The notes under the pieces were generated by a model, which was given only the letters and a program-made list of their open reading frames with translations, was not told the origin of the DNA and searched no databases. The position numbers and the translations under genes were made by a program. From Cynocephalus volans (taxonomy: Eukaryota > Chordata > Mammalia > Dermoptera > Cynocephalidae): a stretch of 64,000 nucleotides of DNA. Location: positions 46,103,095 through 46,167,094 of the forward strand of contig NC_084464.1 of assembly GCF_027409185.1 (NCBI RefSeq), written 5' to 3'. Below, one piece after another: positions 34,481 through 46,160 of the stretch. The number at the start of each line of letters is the position of its first letter. Position 1 is the first letter of the stretch.

Positions 34481-36839
34481 AGTTTTATAGCTCTGATTAC
34501 TGCACTTTCATCAGGCTGGGAGTAGTGTATTTTTGCTACCTGTCCCTTGCTAGAAGAGAACATAAGCTGAATAAAATATCAAGTAATAGTTTTCCTTCCA
34601 GCTTTTCTTTGAACCATCTTTAAACCTTTCATGAAAAGGATCTGCATGAAGAAGACTCTGAGGTTTCATGGCAATAGGAAGATTACACTGGTGCCCTCTA
34701 ATGCCTTACATAATCATTAGTACAGCTAAGAACACCAACCATTGGGTCAAATTTGCCTTCTGAACTTGCCTTCTAGTCAAATTCAGTGCCCTTGGAACTG
34801 GACAAATACTGGGTCCAATTCCACTAAGTCATCTCAAACCCATCCCTCATTACGATGTTAAAGGTATTGGCCACTTCAAAGTAGATAATAAGATCCACAA
34901 GCAATTACATTTTCAGGCCCATATAGCAAAAGATTTGCATTTTCCAAACCTTCTCTAGTACCCACTACTATTTCTAAACCCTCACCTGCATGGAGAGAAA
35001 ACTCTTCCAGACCTTAGTCAACAAAGATAGCAAGTTAGAAAAAGAGTTAATTTCTAATATAATAAAAGCAGACTGACTCCTGCTCTAGCTCCAAATCCAA
35101 AATGCTCTAGAGTGGTTGGCAAAGACAGAGAGAGAGGGAGGAAAAGGAGCAGGTGGGAATGCGGGCAGGCAGGGCAGATGGCACTCAGCAGTGGCTGACG
35201 CTGGAGGAGCAGGATGAACCTCCCCACAAAGATAATAACAAGTTTTTCCTTCTGAACCAGCACTTGGAGGAAGTAATAACAGTGGCTGAGACTGTAATCC
35301 AGTTTAAAGGAGGATTATATGACATATATCAGCCTCTAACATTTTTTTTAAAGTGAGAACAAATACAAAATAAGAGCCACAGTCCAAGTAACAAAATAAA
35401 TGAATTTAGGATCTTTTAGCTCCCCCAGTATGAACTATTACTCCTTAAGAGAAAGGAAGCAAAGCATTTCACTGTCCTGAAGGACAGCCCCTCAGTTTTT
35501 GCCAGCCGTCCTGAATCAGACCATTTGGTGTCTTATTTGGAGATTTTTAAAAATTTAGAGATTAAAAAAATTACTGGCATATAAGAAAAAGATATCTAAT
35601 TTTAATAGGGCTTTCTTTTCTTCTTCTACATCTCTGTAGATTGTTTTTCATTACTCTTGCTGTCCAAACAGAAGCTACTCTGGCCCCCAGAGATGAGTCA
35701 GAATGCCAGAATTTATGGCAAGACTAGCCTTGAGTCAAGAGAGTGAGCACCTATCTTACTTTGAGTGTTAGTCCTCAGGGGCTCCTGAGCTAATCACATA
35801 AAAAGAGTTAATTAAAATAGCTTCTAACTTTCACCAATATTTGACCTCACTGTCCACCTGGGATAGGTCGGGCACAATTGAGCTGACAGTGAGGCCAGCC
35901 AATTTCTAACAAAAGCAAGGAGCCAGCTTTATGAATCTTTGGAGCAGGTCAGCACATACTCACTTTTCTGACTCCCTTGGGCAACTCTCACACAGGGAGG
36001 GGCCAGGCCCTCTGTGTTGTGGGAGGCAGCTAGATCAGGTGTTCCCACCTAGCACTTTCCCCCTCCAAGGACCAGGACACTGAGTCTAGAGTGTTTATGA
36101 CTGGTTATTCAAGAGTAGCTGGGGAAGGACTCCGGGGTGTCCAGTTCCTGGCACTGACACATGTGCCACTCTGCTAATATATCCACCAAGCCCTCATAGA
36201 GCAGGTGCCAAAAGCAATCTTTTCATTTCATCCTACCAACCTTAGCAAGTTAAACTGTAACTATGGAGACAGCAGGAAACTATCTGCCTACTAAAACTGT
36301 GGTCATGAGCTTCTAAGAGCATCATGTTCTTTCCCAGCCTTGATGGTAGGCAGGAAATTTCTTTAGAGTAAATCGAATCTATTGTCACTCAATAATCCCT
36401 GATCTCAATGCATAAGGCATCCCTCCTACCCATCCAATAAAGATGGAACCTGGGATGAAGTGAAAATACTTCCCAACTGCAGAGCCCCAGGCATCTTTCT
36501 TCCTTTCTACTCACTCATAAATAAAAGGATGCTATTTATTCTAAACACCATATGGTTTGTGTACCCTGAGAGTTAAATTTTAAAAACTATTTTTATCAAT
36601 CAGGAAAAGAAGTCACTACTTTAAAGACCCAGTAAATAAGACAGCTCTTCAAAAAGATGCCACAGGCAATGCTCAGTTTACACAACAGCCACTTATCTTA
36701 TTTCAACTCTGCCTCTTTCACCCTTGATGATACTGGTCATCAACTCAGTTCATGCTTTCCCTCAACATAGCCTCCAGCCCAACGAGAGGATCTAGGGAAA
36801 GCCCAGGTTCACCTACCAGGAAATACCTTTTAGTAATGT

Positions 36840-36990
36840 GCCACCTGGACTTGAATTCTAGCTCTGCCCCTCACTGGCTATGTGATTCTGGGCAAGCGAC
36901 TTAGTCCCTCAGAGCTTTTGCTTCCTTATCTAAAAATAAGATCATACACGAAAAGTACTTGGCAGCAAACCTAGCATACAGGAACAGTTA
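36840..36990 (-). repeat. MIR, reverse
   Basis: ggacttgaattctagctctg, ccctcactggctatgtgatt and ctgggcaagcgacttagtcc mark it. Confidence 0.85.
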
Positions 36991-37194
36991 AAAAATAATT
37001 CTGGTATATACCTGATCTCATCACTTTATCAACTATACACTTCAGAACCTCAAGCATGCCTGCCTTTAGAAATAAATAAATCATGTATTTACGAGCTAAA
37101 TATAAATGTTTAGGATTAGCTCTGCTGTTAAGTCTTGCCTTTAGCAAAGATTTATGATATATGTCTACCCATATCCATTTAAGTATAGTTCTAA

Positions 37195-37690
37195 TTCTTA
37201 TCAAAGCCATTTGTAACTATTTCATCCACTACTCCTCAAAGGAACACACTGCAACCAACTAAACCTATCTCCCATTGTTCATCACCACTCACACCTCTTG
37301 ACCATAGGTCCCTCAATCATTCTGCTCTTAGTGCTTAAACTGTCTTCCATATCCCTGTCCTTGCTGTATGTCTGTCTTTCCAAATCTTATCCAGCCTTAG
37401 AAAAGTCATTTCTTCAACTCCATCTCATTTTCTCTAACTCTTATTACTTCCGATGCCATTATGCACAAAATTATATATTTTGATTGTGTTGTTCTCTACT
37501 CACCAAATTCATACTTCATCACAACTGAATTGCTCTCTAATTGCTTTGTGCATGTTTCATTCATCTCCCTTACTATACTGTTAAGCTCCTAGTGGGTAGG
37601 AATCACATCTTTTATTTCTCTTGAGTCTCCTACTGTACAGTGTACACTGCTCTAAACAGTGCACAGATGTGTTAATATATACTTACTGAT
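37195..37690 (+). repeat. Old LINE (L2/CR1-type) fragment
   Basis: tgtttcattcatctccctta, actgttaagctcctagtggg and taggaatcacatcttttatt form the usual LINE tail. Upstream text is decayed. Confidence 0.6.
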
Positions 37691-39274
37691 GACTGTCTAT
37701 GCCCTATTCTATTCCTAAGGAGCCCTGAGAGGTGGAACTGACTGACTGCAGCCCAAAACGCTTTCAGAAAACTTGCCACATGCTTCATATAAATACTTTC
37801 TGAATAAGATTCTTAGATTAGGAAAAAAAGGAGATCTCAATTTCTTTTTAGGATCTAAGTTTCACATTTTCAATGCATTATAGTCAACAGTCTTCTTGGA
37901 TGCTATTTCTAATAGGAAGCTTTTCTCTGTGGTTCTTGCAAGTGCTACTTCTAAATGATCTTACAGAGTCCATAAAAAAATTAGATTAACATACCATTAA
38001 TTCATCAACTTCAAGATATACTTCAATAGCCTCACCACAGTCCAGACCTTCCAAAAGCAGCAGCACCTGGTAGGACCTTAATTAAGGCTGGCAGAAAACA
38101 CCCCACCCCAACCCTCCACCCCACCATCATCAAAGAGTTGGTTAAAAAACATCAGTCCCTAAAGCAGAAGAAAAGAACTAACGAGTTCACAACTCAGGGA
38201 GATGAGTGCACTGCCCTGGCCAGGAACACCAGCCCTCTCCTAAGACTACAGTGACAGCTGAGCCCAATAGCTCACAGCTGGGTAAAGTACCTTCCATTAG
38301 AGAAATGACTGGAGCAACTGGTTTGTCTCTGCCAACCTTCACCTTCCCATTAAAGTCAACTGCCTCAAGTTCCTATTCTAACAAGGAATGCTTAGCCTAG
38401 TGCTGGCTCATTAATACCCAAAACAGTCATAGACTCTAGAGGGTTAAACTTAAGAAAGAAAAAAACTGGAGAAATAGAAGCTTAGAAGAAAATCTTTTAC
38501 TTATTATTATTAAAGATGTGAAAAGTCTTTCCTCAAATATAGGCAATTTACTGCCTTGCCAATCTAAATCTCTTATATCCTGTACAACTAACACAACTCC
38601 ACAAAACCCTTTGTAATGACCATCCAGTCAACCAATAAATCAATCCTTCGTTATCCTACTACTACTGAATGAAGTCCCTCTTACTAGGCCCTTGTGGCAA
38701 AAGAGGATTCACATCACCAGGTTTCTTTCTTGATTTGTCTCTTGATTGAGACCATATTAACCACTGCTCAGAAAAATATTATTCTTACAACATAGCAACT
38801 TGCCCCTCAAATAAACATCAACTTTATTTTTAAAATTGAGGGTGAATGTCAACATGAAGCAAGGAAAGACTTAACCATTTATGTGACTATATAGGTGGGA
38901 TGCTGGGCTTAATGTAGAGCATTATTAGTCTGAGAAGAACGCACAGGAATGCTCACAGGACTCCACCACATGAACCAACTACAACAGTGAGCTTTCAGCA
39001 TCAGGGCTTTATTCAACCAACCAAAACCAACAACCAAGAACCATCATTACCTTAGCAGAGTGTAGAAGATGCTGTTTCATCAATTAGCATAGAGAAACAG
39101 ATCAAGAAATCAAATGCCTAGAAGAGAGTCTCACAAAAATCAGAATATTTAAAATCACAGTTAACAAATAATTCTCTCACTTATCCTTCACATATGAAGC
39201 CAAAATGTCAACTGGGCCACTCTGGATTGTGGGTGAGGAAGTCAGTGTGCAATAAGAGGCAGAAAGACATGAAT

Positions 39275-39485
39275 AAAAAGACATGCAGGGCTGGCCCCGT
39301 GGCGCACTCGGGAGAGTGCAGCGCTTGGGAGCACAGCGGCGCTCCCGCCGCGGGTTCGGATCCTATATAGGAATGGCCGGTGCGCTCACTGGCTGAGCGC
39401 GGTGCAGGCGACACCACACCAAGGGTTGCGATCCCCTTACTGGTCACAAAAAAAAAAAGACAAAAAAAAAAAAAAAAGACATGCA
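39275..39485 (+). mobile_element. CYN SINE, GC-rich subtype, with target duplication
   Basis: The body is 39288-39472. It has the dimer layout, but the left half reads gagcacagcggcgctcccgc before the box B cgcgggttcggatcc, and the right half reads gtgcgctcactggctgagcg and ends cccttactggtcac. AAAAAGACATGCA flanks both sides. The tail is A-rich with a GAC interruption. Confidence 0.92.
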
Positions 39486-39973
39486 AACAGGTAAATGAAG
39501 TGAAAGCCCAACAACAACATTTAGAATAAATAGTTGAGCTTGTCTTTTTCCTCTGAAAAACAAACAAAAACCCAACCTAAAACCAAAAACAAAGTAGGAA
39601 CAAATTCCAAATGTGTGTTGTTGTTGTTGCTTTAAACTTAGTATACATTTATACTGCAAGCATGGCTAATGATATTTGTGACTTTTTTTTTTTAATGCTA
39701 ACGGTAAATAATTTTGCTCTTTCAACACCCAAACCAGAGCAGAGACAGGATTAACTACAAATGTGGATGAAGCAACATCCACAGGACATGAAGATGGGGG
39801 GGAGGGGAGAAGGGGTAGGTTTTTGTGTTGTTACTGTTGGCAGGAGAGCTAAGCAGTCTTAAAGAACCTCCTCCGGGGAGTGGCAGTCTAGGATTCTAGG
39901 TTTGCCATGAAGGGGTATCACAAATCCCAAGGCCCACCACCTACCCCTTCTCCTCTTCTCCGAGGGCACCTAC

Positions 39974-40302
39974 CTTACTGTAAGTCACTACTGATAAGTT
40001 GTTTGCGTGACTGCTGGGGGACAGATTTACAGAGTTCTGTGAGAGTCTATTCTGATCTTGCTCGGTTTGGTCAGGAGCAGGAGCCCATGTGTTTTTGCTG
40101 ATCGAGTCGAACCCGGAACCCCCAGGGTCTTTTAAGTTGTTTTCATCTGATTGTCGGTTCTTTTGGGGAGAGGCAAACGGGTTGAAGTTTCCTTCTACCT
40201 TGCGATGTGGCTGTGTGTTGAACTCCGTTTCAAAAGATGACAGCTGCTGCGTTACTCCTAAAAGTCCACCCACCTCCACACTGAGAATCACCCAGATGAC
40301 AT
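39974..40302 (-). CDS. Internal coding exon of an unrecognised protein (109 residues)
   Basis: On the minus strand the acceptor ttgcctttttgtttcag ends at 40303 and the donor is AGTAAG|gtaggt at 39973. The 329-bp exon carries two bases of a split codon and then 109 uninterrupted codons; both other frames have early stops. It starts with a hydrophobic run (VIWVILSVEVGGLLGV) that could be the end of a membrane segment or a buried strand. The rest is polar, rich in Ser, Asn, Gln and Pro, with NFNPFASPQK (an NPF motif, known to bind EH domains) and an acidic/Asn region ending LSVVTYSK. This composition suggests a cytosolic tail or disordered linker. CpG-containing, repeat-free sequence surrounded by repeats supports a real exon. 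I do not recognise the gene. Neighbouring exons are the 23571-23606 terminal exon and unseen upstream ones. Confidence 0.75.
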
Positions 40303-42879
40303 CTGAAACAAAAAGGCAACTCATGTCAATACCAGGCATATCCTTGAGGGCTAAGGCAGCCACCACCACACATCACCCAAATCATAAAAAGAAATGTTCT
40401 TCTATGTGCTAGTTTTACACGTTTGCTGACAAAGCTGCCCTGTACATTTGCACTGTGTGCATTTCTACATTTCTAGTAATGTCAAGTTCAAACTCTGGTA
40501 CAAAACCAGTAGAGGTCTGTGGTGAGATCCATGAAATTCTATTTGTAAAAAGCTTACCAGTTGATTCTGATAAACAGCCATATTTGGAAATCATTACTCC
40601 AAAAGACAATGATAAATAGATAGAAACCGAAAAGCTACTGTTCCCAGAATTAACAGCTCTTTGTGGTTTTTGCTTTATTTTGCATGTGTTTAACTCAGAA
40701 AATTCAGGGCAGGCATAATTCTTGAGTCAAAAAATACTTAGAATTACTAAAATTTAACTTATCACCCTCAACCCTTTTTGAGGCAATTTACAGTGACCAT
40801 ATATTGTCCAAACTAGAATAGTAAAAGAATGAATTATTAAATTAACAGCTGTTAATAATTACACCAAGACATAGGTGTAAGCCAGTAACCTAGACAAACT
40901 AGGACATACTTTTACCCTGGCTATTTTCTCAACCTATGTGATTAAAAGACACCATGAATTTGGTATACCTCAGACTTTCTAAAATAAACAATTTAATACC
41001 AATTTGCTTTTCTGTAATATTGGGAAACCCTACTAAATATCCACACTGAAACCGTAATAGTTTTTTTTAAAAAGATGCACCATAGGACATTTGATCATAA
41101 TTCAGTTCCTGACTCCCTCAACTGCCAAAGCTAAGGGTTCAAATAGAAAAACAAATAGAGCAGTAGTGTCCTTTGATGTTCAGCACCTCACTTCAGAGAA
41201 CAGTGGCATCTACATTCCTGCTGGAAGGTTTTCAAAAAGCAAGCTACAAAAAGGCCAAGAAGCTTTTAAGCATGTGAACTCTGCTGAAAACAAATATCAA
41301 AAATTGTCTAGGCTCCTAAATAACTGTTGAAAGGTTGATAGGAAAAGGCAAAAACATTTCATCAGTTAGTTACCTGGAAATACAGATAATATATAAGCCT
41401 AGAACAAATAACGACAGTGACAGAAACCGAAGAAAACCCTCTTAGGCTGTGTTTCTTCTCACCTTTTAATTTGAGATCTGTATCAGAAGAAGTGGATCTT
41501 AGAGTGTCATACAGACATAAATATTCAATCTAAGTTTAGTCGTTTGGGAGCTATATTAAGAACTGGTTTTACCCAAACATACAAGAGCCAGAGCCTAGTT
41601 AAGTGGAGATACAGTGACATCTGCTGTTCATATCTGGAATTAGCAACTCCTTTCACCTCTGAGAAGCCACTAATTCTACTAGCATCACTAGCATGACTCA
41701 TAGGAATGGGCACCTATATAAATCCTTGTGTAAACTAGCACCATAAAATTTAAAACTTTTCATTTAACACTGTACATGCAGTGTGCCACTTCATTTAGAA
41801 ATCTGGGACAGTGTCAGAGGACTTGCGTTCAAGGCTCTAAAACAATCTTGTAAACCAATATGATGTGGGCTTTAAAGAAAAATTCCTTCTGGTAATGGGT
41901 ATGCCACCAGTATGAATCTGGCCCTCACATAAGAAAAAAAAAAAGAAAGAAAAATTCCACGGCAGGCAGCCTGAGGGAGATTCATTCCATCTCTCCTATC
42001 CTAGCTTTCTAACCAAAGGCAGCATTCCTTTACTCAACTATTCATTTTTCCCAAACAGATATGCCCTGTCTTATAGTACATTTATTCCTACTTCTCGTTA
42101 CCCCCAATCTGTTTTACAAATTCTTTTGGAAGTACAAGATAGGTTTAACATACTCAGCCACAGGTTAGACGCTTCATTCTCTTAGCTCAGGAAACTAAAT
42201 GCTTATGAGAAAGGATAGTCCTCTGAAAGCTGTTATCAGTAAATGAGATTAATGACATTTCCCCACCTGGCTTTGAGAACTAAAGCACCTTTAATATAAC
42301 TCACTGGGTCTTATCATGTTTAAGCCACCTCATTCTCTTTGCCTTAGCTATTGCTCTGTACTGTTCACAGATTCCACATAATAGCTGTGAAACGAAGGTC
42401 ATTTGAGAAACCACTGATTTATAAACCAACAATAAAACACCAGTTCTGATCCTCCAAAGTTATTACCATAATGGGTCGCCATGAATGGCAAAATATGCCT
42501 TCTACATGGTACAATCTCAGTCATCTAAGTACCACTTCTAGACCCAGATTCCAGAATGCATTCACCCCCTGCACAGTGTGTGTGTGTATTATTTTTAATC
42601 AAATAAACAAAAAAGGTAAAGATGGCCCAATAGGCTTGTTTAATAGGTTTACCACTCCCAATTCTTGCCAGAATGCCTTGATTACTGAGATAAGAACTAA
42701 CTGTTAGCCAGATTATTTTACCATCTGTGATAATGAAACCATAGCTGGAAGTGATCAACCAATGAAACTGCTTTACTTTCTAGATAAAGGAGTTGAGGTC
42801 TAGAGGTAAAAGTGATAAGCCCAAGGTCAGACTTCAAGTTAGAAGCAGATTGAGAACTCCCAGATCTCAGTATAGCTCT
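40303..42879. other. AT-rich intron with no element identified
   Basis: No SINE or LINE is recognised. A TTCAGCACC string lies at 41179-41187. Small open frames show no splice support. Confidence 0.4.
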
Positions 42880-43072
42880 TTATTTTTATTTATTTTCTTA
42901 CTGGAACACAGTCAATTGTACAAATCTGTGGGGTACAGCACTGAATATATAATCCGGGTTCGGATCCCATATACGGATGGCCGGTTCGCTCACTGGGTGA
43001 GCGTGGTGCTGACCACACCAAGTCAAGGGTTAAGATCCCCTTACCCATCATCTTAAAAAAAAAAAAAAAGAG
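42880..43072 (+). mobile_element. L1 3' end (reverse) joined to 5'-truncated CYN
   Basis: 42880-42953 reads tttatttattttcttactgg, aacacagtcaattgtacaaa and tctgtggggtacagcactg, an L1 3' terminus in reverse. It runs straight into the CYN body at left-half box B (cgggttcggatcccatatac), and the CYN continues to its A tail at 43072. The left 50 bp of the CYN are missing. No flanking duplication is obvious. Confidence 0.8.
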
Positions 43073-43231
43073 AGAGAAGAAACTTGTGCCTTAGTGTTAT
43101 TTCCAGAAATTTTCTTTTAAAATGCAAATACCCCTCAAGGAACACATTATGCTACTTTAATCCCATCATTAGAACAACAAATTAGATCAACCAATGGGTA
43201 CAAATTCATACAGGGAGAAGAGAAGCCTAAG

Positions 43232-43436
43232 AAAGGGCACTGAAGGGCCGGCCCCGTGGCTCACTCGGGAGAGTTTGGCGCTAGTAGTGCCGAGGCCGCG
43301 GGTTCAGATCCTATATAGGGATGGCCGGTGCGCTCACTGGCTGAGCATGGTGAAGACAACATCGTGCCGAGGGTTGCGATCCCCTTACTGGTCAAAAAGG
43401 GCACTGAAGAGGAAACAAAAAAGAAAGGGCACTGAA
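43232..43436 (+). mobile_element. CYN SINE, GC-rich subtype, with target duplication
   Basis: The body is 43246-43395. AAAGGGCACTGAAG is at 43232 and 43396. A third similar copy (aaagggcactgaaag, 43424) follows within a short tandem duplication. There is essentially no A tail beyond gtcaaaaa. Confidence 0.9.
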
Positions 43437-43800
43437 AGGAAAGCTGAGAAGGAAACAACAAAGAAACTACTCCTATGTCACAATTTTTCCAAATCAAACC
43501 CTACTTAAAAATGATAAGCTTTTCTCTTAAATGAGTGTAGGGAGGGAGTACAACTATCATTTAATCACTTATGTATTTACAAGTCTTAGGAAGCAAGGAT
43601 CCCTGCCTCCAAAATCTAGCAAATCAGTGCCATGAAGTTAAAAGAGTAAAAACCTGTCCAGGACTGAAAGATTAGAATTGCCTCAAAACAAAAAAGAAAA
43701 ACACAACCCTCCCATTAATTGAGTTGGGAGGAAAGACACAGATAAAGACAAGTGCAAAGTTAACAGGAAACATTTCTCCCAAGGTCATGCAGCAGCGGTA
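43437..43800. other. AT-rich DNA, nothing identified
   Basis: No element or exon is recognised. Confidence 0.35.
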
Positions 43801-43811
43801 AAATGTAATGA

Positions 43812-44170
43812 CCCTCTCTTTGTGTGGCTACTGCTTTCTCAACAATAATGCACCTAGACCCGATTTGCTATAGCCATATATTACTGAGGATAACCAATTG
43901 CTAAACTGCCCTTGCCTCATGACAGCACCCAAATTCTAATTAATTCTCGCTTCTCCTAATTCTGCTTCAGAAACAGCAGCAAATCCAGAACTGACATCCA
44001 CATCTCTTAGAGCCTCCTCAGAATCCTTCAATGGAAACCCAAGCCTTATAAAAACCACTTCCTTCCTCTTTCTTGTTCCACAGCATTCCACAGTTCCCCT
44101 GGAGTGCCTTCCCTCACTGCGTCATGTCAATAAATCTGATTTTTGTCAGACTACAGGCTCATTCCAGGTG
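43812..44170 (+). mobile_element. Possible LTR fragment
   Basis: ccttataaaaaccacttcc (TATA-like, near 44046) and gtcaataaatctgatttttg (AATAAA near 44129) lie about 80 bp apart, the spacing of an ERV class I LTR R region. I could not define TG...CA ends with a matching duplication. Confidence 0.35.
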
Positions 44171-44419
44171 ATCTTGGAACCTAGATGCCTTCCTCTTTTC
44201 TTCCTCCCAGCCCCAGCTCCTAGATGCAGAAACTCCACCCCCTCCCCAGCAGTCCAGCCCTCTTGTATGACTGTCCTCCCCTGAAGAGGGCCTAGCTGGC
44301 CCAACCATCAGATGATACTATAAGGAAGGAGGAAGTATGCATTCATTCAATAATAAAAGTATCAGAAAAGAGAGAAGGAGCGGCCCCAAGGATAAAGGAA
44401 AACCATGAGTGTTTGGTGT

Positions 44420-44705
44420 TCTTAGAAGCTGAGTGATAGTTTTTCAAGGACAACAGAATCATCAACTGGGTCCAGTGCTGCTAATAAGTCAAGTCAGTGC
44501 AGTACGAAGGACAGACCATTGGATGTACCACCATACAGGTCATTGGAGATCTTGAAAAGAGCAATTTTAGTGGAGTGGTGGGTACAGAAGCTTGAATAGA
44601 AAGAATTTGTGAGAATAGGAGATCAAAAGGACAAGAGAGCCACTATTGATACAGAATTTTGTAAGGAGTTTTGCTATGAAGGAGGGCAGATAAATGGGGG
44701 AAAAA
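44420..44705. repeat. Old interspersed repeat, family uncertain
   Basis: ggtcattggagatcttgaaa, agagcaattttagtggagtg and gtaaggagttttgctatgaa are phrases I associate with a widespread decayed mammalian LINE-type repeat. Confidence 0.45.
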
Positions 44706-44859
44706 AGCTAGAGGAGGAAAATTAAGAGCATTACATTATTTGTAACAGCAAGAACTTTAAAACAACTCAAATGTCTATCAAGATCATGCGGGTTATATGT
44801 TAAAAACACAGATTCCTTGGCACCTATCTGCAATGAACTAAAACAGGATTCATATATAA

Positions 44860-44981
44860 AATCTAAGTGTTTAGGGGCCGGCCCATCGCTCACTTGGGAG
44901 AGCGTGGTGCTGATAACACCAGGTCAAGGGTTAAGATCCCCTTACCGGTCATCTTTAAAAAAGAAAAAAATCTAAGTGTTT
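44860..44981 (+). mobile_element. Short hybrid CYN with target duplication
   Basis: The body is 44874-44967, 94 bp. It begins as a left half (ggggccggcccatcgctcac, gcgtggtgctgataacacca) and then switches directly to the right-half 3' end (ggtcaagggttaagatcccc, ttaccggtcatct) with a tail. AATCTAAGTGTTT flanks both sides, so it inserted in this form. Confidence 0.9.
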
Positions 44982-45464
44982 ATAATGATACCTATAAAAA
45001 GGGGTGAACAAACCAAACATATCATTTACTCATCTTCATCATTCATTAGTTTCACTGAAAGCAATCAGAATACCAACTACTTACTCTAAAATTTAAAATT
45101 TGAGATCAAAAGTAAAGAATTATGCGTTTAACCAACCTTTTTTGTAGAAACTCAATTTCATGAATTTCAGGATAAGTCACTGTTAATGAAGAAAGGGGGT
45201 TTTGTCCCTCAGAAGAATTTCAGCTAATAAATGTGGAAGATATCACCACTTTGTAACCTCTAATGAAATGAGTCAGGCAACAATCATCAATGGATGAAAC
45301 CATTAGGCAGAAGGTTGATGGGGAGAACCTGTGCAATGGTGAGACCAGGCTGTTATCATTTGAACCCTCTGATTAATCTTTGCATCACTAGGAGCTAAAT
45401 AATTTTGAATAGTCAAAACAATTTTGAAAAAGAAGACAAAGTAATTCCTGATTCCTCAAAAATT

Positions 45465-46050
45465 TAGAAATGGAACTGACATAAAATCCAGCAATTCTAC
45501 TCCTAGGTATATACCCAAAAGAATTGAAAGCAGGATCTCAAAGAGATATTTGTATACCTATTTTCACAGCAGCATTGTTAACAATAGTGAAAAGGTGGAA
45601 GCAACCCAAGTGTCCACTGAAAGATGTATGATAAACACAATGTAGTATATATATGCAATGAAATATTATACAGCCTTAAAAAGGAATGAAATTCTGAAAC
45701 ATGCTACAATATGGATGAATCTTAAGGGTGTTATGTTAAGTAAAATAAGTCAGTCACAAAAATACAAATACTACATGATTCTGCTTACATGAGGTACCTA
45801 GAATAGTCAATATCATAAGTAGAGGGTAGAATGATAGTTTTCAGGGGCTGTGGGGGTGGGGGTGGGAATTTATTATTAATTGGTACAGAGCTTCAGTTTT
45901 GCAAGATGAAAAGAGTTCTGAAGGTGGACGGTGGTGATGCCTGCACAACAATGTGCATGTATTTAACACGACTAAACTGTACTCTTAAAAATATTAAGAT
46001 GTTAAATTTTTGTGTATTTTACTACAATTAATCGAAACAAAAACACCTGA
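45465..46050 (+). mobile_element. Old L1 3' end
   Basis: ccagcaattctactcctagg, tatatacccaaaagaattga, agcagcattgttaacaatag, ctacatgattctgcttacat, ggttgtgg-type G-rich run, and aaggtggacggtggtgatgc through ttaaatttttgtgtatttta are the L1M 3' UTR order. It is 5' truncated and noncoding. Confidence 0.9.
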
Positions 46051-46053
46051 GAT

Positions 46054-46160
46054 GGGCTGGTCAGCTAGCTCAGTCGGTTGGAGTGTGGTGTTATAACACC
46101 AAGGTCATACTGGCCAGCCACCAAAAATCAAAAACAAAACAAAACAAAACAAAACAAAAC
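46054..46160 (+). mobile_element. CYN monomer with (AAAAC)n tail
   Basis: gggctggtcagctagctcag (box A region) and gtgtggtgttataacaccaa are followed by a deletion of most of box B, then tactggccagccacc and six aaaac units. It inserted at the A-rich end of the preceding L1. Confidence 0.88.

Larger units (their letters stand above)
23607..39973 (-). other. Inferred 16.4-kb terminal intron
   Basis: On the minus strand it is bounded by the donor AAG|gtaggtgcc at 39973 and the acceptor ctcttccag at 23607. It holds MER8, MIR, L2, MER20 and nine CYN copies, listed separately. Gaps between those entries (26.9-27.96, 28.16-29.25, 34.5-36.83 and 37.7-39.27 kb) show no feature I can support. Confidence 0.5.

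Noticed and set aside
41179-41215. REST/RE1 site beginning TTCAGCACC
   Set aside because: The second half-site (gaacagtggc) has several mismatches and unusual spacing.
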